20,149 nucleotides of DNA. It comes from an uncultured Faecalibacterium sp. Lineage in GTDB: Bacteria; Bacillota; Clostridia; Oscillospirales; Ruminococcaceae. Positions 15,121 through 20,149 of this stretch are shown piece after piece; the stretch's first letter is position 1, and the number at the start of each line of letters is the position of its first letter. The stretch is taken from NCBI GenBank assembly GCA_945982465.1, contig CAMFSB010000002.1, positions 1 through 20,149 of the forward strand. Reading direction: 5' to 3'. The notes under the pieces were generated by a model, which was given only the letters and a program-made list of their open reading frames with translations, ran no database searches and was not told where the DNA came from. The translations under genes and the position numbers were made by a program.

Positions 15121-15228
15121 GGGCAGCCGTGTTTTTTTACCCTGCCGTGCGCCGGGCCTGCCGCCGGGCAAACGCGCGCGCATGCGTTGAATTTTAAAGT
15201 TTTTTCTGCCCCGCAGGGAATTTTCCGC

Positions 15229-15258
15229 TTACACTTCGGCCCAAAATTTTGTTATAAT
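15229..15258 (+). promoter_or_regulatory. Promoter of the CarD-like gene
   Basis: TTACAC (15229-15234), an 18-base spacer and TATAAT (15253-15258) with extended TG. It shares TTTTGTTATAATGGA with the GH79-like gene promoter. The 344-base divergent gap (14988-15331) holds only this promoter and the one at 15092-15120. Confidence 0.75.
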
Positions 15259-15331
15259 GGAGCCAACAAGCGCCCTGTATCCGGCTGCGGGCGGGCCGGC
15301 GGGCCATTGCTGCAAAAAGGAGGAACCCGTT

Positions 15332-15865
15332 ATGTATGAGGTCGGTCAACTGATCGTGTATGGAAGCACCGGCGTGTGCCGTGTAGAGGCGGTCGAAGTG
15401 CCCCAAAACATCCCCTCGGCGGGTAAAAACCGGCTGTACTACCGGCTCAAGCCCCTGTATGACGCCGGAGTGATCTATACCCCGGTGGACACCACTGTGT
15501 TCATGCGGCCGGTGATCAGCCGCGAGCGGGCCGAACAGTTGATCCGCAGCATCCCCTCAATCCGGCCGGCGCCGTGTGATTCCCACAGCCCGCAGATGCT
15601 GGGCGACCATTACAAGACCTTTTTCCGTTCGCACAGTTGCGAGGACCTGATGCAGCTGATCAAAACGGTGTACTGTAAGTCCCGCCTCAGCCCCACCGGC
15701 CGCGCCATCAGCAAAACCGACCAGCACTATCTCAGGCGCGCGGAAGAGCTGCTGTACAACGAGTTTTCCGTGGCGCTGGAAATGCCCGCCGATCAGGTCA
15801 AGCCCTATATCGAGCACTGCCTGGGCGGGTTTGACGCGGTGGACGCCGCCCTGCCGGTGCAGTAG
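15332..15865 (+). CDS. CarD-like transcriptional regulator
   Basis: This 177-residue protein starts MYEVGQLIVYGSTGVCRVEAVE, the RNA-polymerase-interacting Tudor-like domain of the CarD/CdnL/TRCF family (about residues 1-60, with YYRLKPLYDAGVIYTPVD). A helical C-terminal domain (residues 75-170) follows, including KTDQHYLRRAEELLYNEFSVAL, as expected for the DNA-binding half. CarD-type proteins bind the beta subunit and stabilise open promoter complexes. The length fits the Clostridia group. AAAAAGGAGG precedes the ATG at 15332. It is monocistronic, with its own promoter and a hairpin after the stop. Confidence 0.9.
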   Translation: MYEVGQLIVYGSTGVCRVEAVEVPQNIPSAGKNRLYYRLKPLYDAGVIYTPVDTTVFMRPVISRERAEQLIRSIPSIRPAPCDSHSPQMLGDHYKTFFRSHSCEDLMQLIKTVYCKSRLSPTGRAISKTDQHYLRRAEELLYNEFSVALEMPADQVKPYIEHCLGGFDAVDAALPVQ

Positions 15866-15884
15866 CCCCGCGCCGCCATACAAA

Positions 15885-15938
15885 GCAAGGCGCATTACCG
15901 CCGCCCCGTGCAGGGGCCATGCGGCAATGCGCCTTTGC
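15885..15938. terminator. Hairpin terminator between convergent CarD-like and purA genes
   Basis: Long arms (15885-15901 and 15921-15938, one mismatch and one bulge) enclose a second hairpin GCCCC/GGGGC (15904-15918). T stretches are short on both sides. Its position between two converging stop codons suggests a shared terminator. Confidence 0.7.
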
Positions 15939-15964
15939 ATCGTATTTCAGGTTTCAGGCCGTTT

Positions 15965-17257
15965 TCAGGCGCGGTGCACGTAGGCTTCGCGCTCGGCGCC
16001 CACCGAGATGTAGGTGATCTTGCAGCCAACGGCCTGCTCCAGATACAGCACATAGTCCTGCGCCGCTTTGGGCAGGTCCTCCCAGGTGCGGGCGGCCGTC
16101 AGATCGCAGTGCCAGCCGGGCAGGTACTCCACCACAGGACGGGCGGTATCCAGCGCCTCGCCCATGGGGAAGCGGGTGGTGGTGGTGCCGTCGGCCAGCT
16201 GATAGGCGGTCACCACCGGGATGCGCTCCATATAATCCAGCACGTCCAGCAGCGTCAGCGCCACTTCGTCGCAGCCCTGGCAGAACACACCGTAGCGGCT
16301 TGCCACCAGGTCGATGGGGCCCACGCGGCGGGGGCGGCCGGTGGCCGCGCCGTATTCATGGCCGGCCTCGCGCAGCCGGTCCTTTTCCTCCTCGGTCATG
16401 GCCTGCTCGGCGGCAAAGGGGCCGTCGCCCACGCAGGAGGAGTAGGCCTTCATGATCCCGATGGAGTTGTCCAGCTTATGGCCCGGGATGCCCGCGCCGA
16501 TGGGGGCGTACGCGCCGATCACGTTGGACGAAGTGGTGTACGGGTAAATGCCGAAGTCCACATCGCGCAGCGCGCCCAGCTGGGCCTCGAACAAAATCTT
16601 TTTGCCGGCGCGATCGGCCTGGTCCAGATACGCGCCCGCGTCGCAGATGTAATCGCGGAAGATGGCGGCGTACTGCTGCAGCCAGGCCCACATTTCCTCC
16701 ACGTCGATGGGATCGGCGTTGTAGCTGCCCTGCATCACCAGGTTTTTGGAATCCACCATGGTCACAAGGCGCTTTTTGACCGCCTCGTCCAGATGCAGCA
16801 GATCGCCCATGCGCAGGGTCTTTTTCATGTATTTGTCGCCGTACACATAGGCGATGCCCCGCTTGGTCGAGCCGAACTGGGCACCGGTCTTGGACAGGCG
16901 GGCTTCCTCCAGCCCGTCCTGCGCCACATGGTACGGCATGGTGATGGTGGCGCGGTCGGAGATCTTCAGGTTTTCCGGGCTGATGGCGATGCCCTGCTCG
17001 CGCAGCTTTTTAATCTCGCCGTCCAGATGGTGCGGGTCGATGACCATGCCATTGCCCATGACGCACACCACGTCCGGGCGCAGGATGCCGGAGGGCAGCA
17101 GGTTCAGCACAAACTTGCCCCGTTCGTTTTTAACGGTGTGGCCCGCGTTGTTGCCGCCCTGATAGCGCACAACGATGTCGTAATCCTGGCTGATCAGGTC
17201 GACCATGCGGCCCTTGCCCTCGTCGCCCCAGTTGATACCCGTGATTGCAGTTAGCAT
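15965..17257 (-). CDS. purA: Adenylosuccinate synthase
   Basis: This 430-residue enzyme joins IMP and aspartate using GTP to give adenylosuccinate, the first committed step to AMP. Landmarks are the GTP-binding loop GINWGDEGKGR with catalytic D12, GGNNAGHTV with catalytic H40, ISDRATITMPYH, TKRGIAYVYGDK, the QLG-containing segment LFEAQLGALRDVDFGIYPYTTSSN, and ATGRPRRVGPIDL near residue 310. Full length for the family. The ATG at 17257 follows GAGGAA by 9 bases. It appears monocistronic, with a -10 at 17341-17346 and a hairpin after the stop. No purine riboswitch is seen in its short leader. Confidence 0.97.
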   Translation of the reverse strand: MLTAITGINWGDEGKGRMVDLISQDYDIVVRYQGGNNAGHTVKNERGKFVLNLLPSGILRPDVVCVMGNGMVIDPHHLDGEIKKLREQGIAISPENLKISDRATITMPYHVAQDGLEEARLSKTGAQFGSTKRGIAYVYGDKYMKKTLRMGDLLHLDEAVKKRLVTMVDSKNLVMQGSYNADPIDVEEMWAWLQQYAAIFRDYICDAGAYLDQADRAGKKILFEAQLGALRDVDFGIYPYTTSSNVIGAYAPIGAGIPGHKLDNSIGIMKAYSSCVGDGPFAAEQAMTEEEKDRLREAGHEYGAATGRPRRVGPIDLVASRYGVFCQGCDEVALTLLDVLDYMERIPVVTAYQLADGTTTTRFPMGEALDTARPVVEYLPGWHCDLTAARTWEDLPKAAQDYVLYLEQAVGCKITYISVGAEREAYVHRA

Positions 17258-17340
17258 AGTTGGTTCCTCGTTTTCTAACACAGAAGTGCAGCCTTTTCCG
17301 CGCACCTTGCCCGGGATTCGCCGCCTTAGCAGACACCCTT

Positions 17341-17346
17341 ATTATA
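17341..17346 (-). promoter_or_regulatory. purA: -10 box of the purA promoter
   Basis: A perfect TATAAT lies on the minus strand 83 bases before the purA start. The sequence 17 bases upstream (TTTTCT) is a poor -35, within a T-rich stretch. Confidence 0.6.
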
Positions 17347-17394
17347 ATCGAACCGACGTAAAAAGAAAAGAGCCAGTTGCGCCTGCCGGGTCGT

Positions 17395-17616
17395 TCAGCT
17401 GCGGGGCAGCGGCTTTTTGGGCTGCAGGCTGTGCACAGTGCCGTCCGGCTCCTGGATGCTGGTGTGGTCCAGCTGGGCCTTCAGGCTTTGGCGCACCTCG
17501 GCCACATACTCGCTGCGCAGCGCCTGCTGCTCGGCCTTTTCGGCCGCGGTCAGCCCCTCGGGGGTTTTGCTTTTGGCGGCCAGCGCGTTGATCCGCGCGA
17601 TCTTTTCCTTTGTCAT
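17395..17616 (-). CDS. DUF896 family protein (YnzC-like)
   Basis: This 73-residue protein has the DUF896 pattern: MTKEKIARINALAAKSKTPEGLTAAEKAEQQALR, then YVAEVRQSLKAQLDHTSIQEPDGTVHSL. The first half is a two-helix hairpin and the tail is basic and disordered. B. subtilis YnzC is the known relative; its function is not settled. GAGGAAA precedes the ATG at 17616; longer in-frame extensions cross the promoter and were rejected. It lies upstream of purA on the same strand. I see no strong terminator between them, so some read-through into purA is possible. Confidence 0.9.
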   Translation of the reverse strand: MTKEKIARINALAAKSKTPEGLTAAEKAEQQALRSEYVAEVRQSLKAQLDHTSIQEPDGTVHSLQPKKPLPRS

Positions 17617-17701
17617 GGCTGTTTCCTCATTTCCGGGGCGCGGCCCCTTGTTCCGGCAGCCCGCGGGCCGCGGCCTGTGCTGCCGCCCGGCTGCTGCCGC
17701 T

Positions 17702-17730
17702 ATTATAGCATTCCCCTGTGCGCGCGGCAA
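17702..17730 (-). promoter_or_regulatory. Promoter of the DUF896 gene
   Basis: On the minus strand TTGCCG (17725-17730), a 17-base spacer and a perfect TATAAT (17702-17707) with extended TG (TGCTATAAT). It stands back to back with the queH promoter. Confidence 0.82.
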
Positions 17731-17742
17731 GCGGGCCGCCTT

Positions 17743-17771
17743 TTGCGCTTTGGCGCCGCCTGTGCTACAAT
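17743..17771 (+). promoter_or_regulatory. queH: Promoter of queH
   Basis: TTGCGC (17743-17748), a 17-base spacer and TACAAT (17766-17771) with extended TG (TGCTACAAT). The start codon is 32 bases further on. Confidence 0.72.
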
Positions 17772-17803
17772 AAGCACAAACCTCTTTGAAAAGGAGCCTG
17801 CCC

Positions 17804-18424
17804 ATGCCTAGCCCCGAAAACTATGCCCGCGAGCTGGACCGCGTGCTGCAAGCGCTGGCCGGCAGCCGCCCGCGCCTTTTGCTGCACGCCTGCTGCGGGC
17901 CGTGCAGCAGCGCCGTGCTGGAGCAGCTTTGCCAGCACTTTGACATCACCGTTCTCTATTATAACCCCAACACCTGGCCGGCGGCCGAATACCGCCGCCG
18001 GGGCGACGAGCTGTGCCGTTTTGTGGCCCAGGCCCACCCGCTGGGCGTGCAGGTGGTGGAAGAGCCCTACGACCCGCAGGTGTTCTACGCCGCCGTGCAG
18101 GGGCTGGAAGCCGAGCCGGAGCGCGGTGCCCGCTGCACCGTATGCTACCGCCTGCGCATGGAAAAGGCCGCCCAATACGCCCGGGACCATGGCTTTGACT
18201 GGTTTACCACCACGCTGTCCATCAGCCCGCACAAGGACGCCGGGCGCATCAACGCCATCGGCCGCGCGCTGGAGCAGCAGTACGGCGTGCGCCACCTGCC
18301 CGGCGACTTTAAAAAGCGCAACGGCTACCTGCGCAGCTTACAGCTCAGCGAGCAGTACGGCCTGTACCGGCAGGACTACTGCGGCTGCGAGTTTTCGGCC
18401 CGGGCGCGGCAGGCCGGCAAATAG
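17804..18424 (+). CDS. queH: Epoxyqueuosine reductase QueH
   Basis: This 206-residue protein matches the QueH (DUF208) family, which reduces epoxyqueuosine to queuosine in the wobble position of tRNAs and is unrelated to QueG. The cysteine sets that bind the iron-sulfur cluster and nearby iron are visible: HACCGPC at 28-34, CTVCYRLRM at 111-119 and DYCGCEFS at 191-198. YYNPNTWPAAEYRRR and TTLSISPHKD are further family motifs. AAAAGGAG lies 7 bases before the ATG at 17804; a TTG further up was rejected because it overlaps that site. Single gene with its own promoter and terminator; no other queuosine genes are in the window. Confidence 0.94.
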   Translation: MPSPENYARELDRVLQALAGSRPRLLLHACCGPCSSAVLEQLCQHFDITVLYYNPNTWPAAEYRRRGDELCRFVAQAHPLGVQVVEEPYDPQVFYAAVQGLEAEPERGARCTVCYRLRMEKAAQYARDHGFDWFTTTLSISPHKDAGRINAIGRALEQQYGVRHLPGDFKKRNGYLRSLQLSEQYGLYRQDYCGCEFSARARQAGK

Positions 18425-18472
18425 CGCGGGCGCGTTTTACCATCTGCCGGTTTGCCGGGGTATCAGAACCAC

Positions 18473-18518
18473 AAAGCAGAGACGCTTTGGCGCAACGCCG
18501 CGGCGTCTCTGCTTTTTT
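18473..18518. terminator. Terminator between convergent queH and YheO-like genes
   Basis: A perfect 13-bp stem (18473-18485 with 18503-18515) encloses a small GGCG/CGCC hairpin and ends in six T (18513-18518) on the plus strand. The minus side has only a short T stretch, so it mainly serves queH. Confidence 0.88.
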
Positions 18519-18533
18519 GCATTTTGGGGGCGC

Positions 18534-19175
18534 TTACTGCTCGGGCTTGTTCAGGTAGCGGTACACCGTGGGCACCGACACCTGCAGCTGGGCGGCGATC
18601 TCCGCCACGGCGCCCTTCATCATCATCACGCCCTCGTCGTTCATGCGGTGCACCACCCGCACCTTTTCGCGCAGCGACATGCGCGCGGGGGCCACGCCGC
18701 TTTCGGCAATGATCTCGGCGATGCGGTTGTGCATCATGCTGGTCATGGGATTGTCCAGGTTTTCCACATAATCGCTCTGCTGCACCGCCGTCAGGTTGAA
18801 CCGTTCCAGCAGCGCCTGCAGCGCGCGCCGGGTCTCCTGCACCGTCGCCATATCCTTATTGATGCACAGCAGGCCGATCAGCCGGCCCTCGTTTTTGATG
18901 TAGTAGGTGGAGGACAAAAACTCCCCCTCCTTGCTTTTGCCGCTGTAGTTGGCCAGATACTCCGCGTCGGTATAGCTGCCCTTTTTCTGGATCTCGCGGG
19001 CCAGATCGGTCATGGGGTCGCCCACGCCGCGGCCCGATACGCTGTTGCGGATGGCGATCAGCGAATGCTCCGGGTCGGTCACATCGTGCACCACCACCTC
19101 GCAGCCAGGCCCGCACACCTCCGCCAGAAACGGCACCATCCCGATATAAATCTGCAGCAATTCGCGGTCTGTCAC
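18534..19175 (-). CDS. YheO-like PAS/HTH transcriptional regulator
   Basis: This protein of about 213 residues has the YheO family layout. The N-terminal PAS-like sensor covers about residues 5-120 ([49 protein letters not shown]). A C-terminal helix-turn-helix lies at about 165-210 ([23 protein letters not shown]). Such proteins are putative DNA-binding regulators with unknown ligands. The start is uncertain: ATG at 19181 has AGGAG only 1 base away, whereas the in-frame GTG at 19175 has it 7 bases away, so I prefer the GTG. The gene is divergent from ridA and an M20-type hydrolase, which suggests it controls them. Its promoter is at 19247-19276. Confidence 0.88.
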   Translation of the reverse strand: MTDRELLQIYIGMVPFLAEVCGPGCEVVVHDVTDPEHSLIAIRNSVSGRGVGDPMTDLAREIQKKGSYTDAEYLANYSGKSKEGEFLSSTYYIKNEGRLIGLLCINKDMATVQETRRALQALLERFNLTAVQQSDYVENLDNPMTSMMHNRIAEIIAESGVAPARMSLREKVRVVHRMNDEGVMMMKGAVAEIAAQLQVSVPTVYRYLNKPEQ

Positions 19176-19246
19176 GCTCATTCTCCTGTTCTGTGCCGGC
19201 GGCGCTGGCCCAAGGCAGCGGTCAGGCGATAAAGTTACAACTAAAA

Positions 19247-19276
19247 AGTATACCAGATGGCGCAAAATCTTCGCAA
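19247..19276 (-). promoter_or_regulatory. Promoter of the YheO-like regulator
   Basis: On the minus strand TTGCGA (19271-19276), an 18-base spacer and TATACT (19247-19252) with extended TG (TGGTATACT). Confidence 0.75.
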
Positions 19277-19334
19277 CCAACATTTTCCACAAAAAACGGC
19301 CTGGTTTTTCTTCACAGAAAGAGTGAGAAAGTTA

Positions 19335-19363
19335 TTTACAAATTGATAAAAATTTTATACAAT
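19335..19363 (+). promoter_or_regulatory. ridA: Promoter of the ridA unit
   Basis: TTTACA (19335-19340), a 17-base spacer and TACAAT (19358-19363). Most of the spacer is A/T, unusual in this GC-rich window. A 13-base inverted repeat ATAAAAATTTTAT (19346-19358) sits in it and could be an operator, though A/T-rich symmetry arises easily by chance. Confidence 0.8.
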
Positions 19364-19435
19364 CAAGTTATAAGCTGCCCGGGTATATCCCGCACAGAGC
19401 ATATGATTTTTTGTGATAAAGGAGGCATTTCCCCC

Positions 19436-19816
19436 ATGGCAAAACAGATCGTGCAGACCGCAGACGCCCCGGCCGCCATCGGCCCGTATTCGCAGGCCGT
19501 TGCCGCCAACGGCACCGTGTATGTGTCGGGCCAGCTGCCCATCGACCCCGCCACCGGCGCGTTCGCCGGGCCGGACATCGCCAGCCAGACCGAGCAGTCG
19601 CTGAAAAACATTCAGGCCATTCTGGCCGCTGCGGGGCTGGGCCTGGACGCCGTGGTCAAGACCACCGTGCTGCTCCAGGACATCGCGGACTTCGGCGCCA
19701 TGAACCAGGTCTACGCCCGGTACTTCACCGCCGACTGCCCCGCCCGCGCCGCGTTCCAGGTGGCCGCGCTGCCCAAGGGCGCGCTGGTGGAGATCGAGGC
19801 CGTAGCCGTGCGCTGA
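19436..19816 (+). CDS. ridA: RidA family enamine/imine deaminase
   Basis: This 126-residue protein is a full-length RidA (YjgF/YER057c/UK114). It hydrolyses reactive 2-aminoacrylate and similar enamines released by PLP enzymes to the 2-oxoacid and ammonia, which protects those enzymes. Visible residues are GPYSQAV with Y18, the catalytic arginine R104 in [10 protein letters not shown], and E119 in LVEIEAVAV, which positions water. The trimeric cytosolic fold is typical. AAAGGAGG lies 10 bases before the ATG at 19436. It is first in a unit with the M20-type gene (32-base gap) and divergent from a YheO-like regulator. Two PLP aminotransferases are encoded elsewhere in the window. Confidence 0.95.
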   Translation: MAKQIVQTADAPAAIGPYSQAVAANGTVYVSGQLPIDPATGAFAGPDIASQTEQSLKNIQAILAAAGLGLDAVVKTTVLLQDIADFGAMNQVYARYFTADCPARAAFQVAALPKGALVEIEAVAVR

Positions 19817-19848
19817 ACTGCCCGTCCGCGCAGCAAAAAGGAGGTTCT

Positions 19849-20149
19849 ATGACAAACGAGTGGATCTGCCGGCAGGCTCAGGCGCTGCAGGCCGACGTGG
19901 TGCGCTGGCGCCGCATCGTCCACGGCTTTGCCGAGCTCAGCGGGCGAGAGGTGCAGACCAGCGCCTTCATCCGCGCCGCGCTGGAAGCTCTGGGCCTGCC
20001 GGTACGGGCTGTCAGCGCCCCCGGCCGGCGGGCCACGCTGGGCGCCGGCCGCCCCGGCCCCGCGCGCGCCGGCCCGGGCGCGCCGCTGCGCCGCGGCCGC
20101 CTCGGTGTCGGTGCCGGGCTTCAGCCGCAGGGCTACGGAGCTGATGCGG
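19849..20149 (+). CDS. M20-family amidohydrolase N-terminus, runs off the edge; frame may be damaged
   Basis: AAAAAGGAGG precedes the ATG at 19849. Residues 1-71 look like the start of an M20 amidohydrolase (aminoacylase or hippurate hydrolase type): QADVVRWRR, an altered HxxPELS motif (HGFAELSG), EVQTSAFIRAALEALGLPV and ATLGAGRPGP. The next motif should be ALRADxDALP, which supplies a zinc ligand region, but the sequence reads ARAGPGAPLRRGRLGVG and none of the three frames restores it. The change falls in a 60-base block (20041-20100) with no A and one T. Frameshifts, sequence error or a chimeric end are possible. The frame stays open to the window edge, so it is kept as a partial gene. RidA and M20 hydrolase together suggest breakdown of an N-acyl or amide compound. 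Confidence 0.6.
   Translation, partial: MTNEWICRQAQALQADVVRWRRIVHGFAELSGREVQTSAFIRAALEALGLPVRAVSAPGRRATLGAGRPGPARAGPGAPLRRGRLGVGAGLQPQGYGADA

Noticed and set aside
1..20149. CRISPR array, insertion sequence, prophage or integrated element
   Set aside because: No regularly spaced repeats, transposase, integrase, phage or conjugation genes, or attachment-site repeats were seen.

Overview
The window reads like a high-GC member of the Clostridia (Oscillospirales/Ruminococcaceae, of the Faecalibacterium, Gemmiger or Subdoligranulum kind). This is inferred from family content (UPF0210/DUF711 with an ACT partner, DUF1292, DUF378, DUF896, CarD-like, QueH, YheO-like regulator), strong AGGAGG-type ribosome binding sites, SigA-type promoters often with an extended -10 (TGn), lipoprotein signal peptides and GC-rich hairpin terminators. 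No tRNA, rRNA, insertion sequence, prophage or CRISPR array is visible. It looks like an ordinary chromosomal backbone segment, not an accessory island.

Layout. (1) 1-2203, minus: a tightly packed operon of an Lrp/AsnC regulator, a class I aminotransferase and a DUF362 protein that runs off the left edge. It is divergent from (2) 2448-4104, plus: an ACT-domain protein and its UPF0210 partner. The shared control region holds two opposed promoters and a perfect 12-bp palindrome. (3) 4332-7205, plus: an intracellular GH79-like glycosidase with its own promoter and terminator, then a sugar-type MFS transporter with its own promoter. (4) 7365-7571, plus: a small DUF378 membrane protein. (5) 7802-9131, minus: DUF1292, then a candidate 6S RNA with its own terminator, then a peroxiredoxin-like protein whose redox cysteines are absent. 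(6) 9394-11143, plus: two lipoproteins, one a cyclophilin-type prolyl isomerase and one of unknown function. (7) 11283-14987, minus: a probable operon of a CDF metal exporter (Mn-type residues), a second aminotransferase and NADP-isocitrate dehydrogenase. (8) 15332-15865, plus: a CarD-like regulator. (9) 15965-17616, minus: adenylosuccinate synthase and a DUF896 protein, each with its own promoter. (10) 17804-18424, plus: QueH. (11) 18534-19175, minus: a YheO-like regulator, divergent from RidA and the start of an M20-family hydrolase at the right edge. Coding similarity in that hydrolase is lost in an extremely GC-rich stretch.

How the genes may work together. Several units touch amino-acid and 2-oxoacid metabolism: an Lrp-type regulator with an aminotransferase, a second aminotransferase beside isocitrate dehydrogenase (which supplies 2-oxoglutarate), and RidA, which clears the reactive enamines made by PLP enzymes, next to an amidohydrolase. 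GH79 and MFS suggest uptake and cytosolic cleavage of a glucuronide-type substrate. These links are inferences from adjacency. I did not find an obviously new multi-gene system. The best leads are the 6S RNA candidate, the cysteine-less peroxiredoxin-like protein, the signal-less GH79-like enzyme and the broken M20 reading frame.
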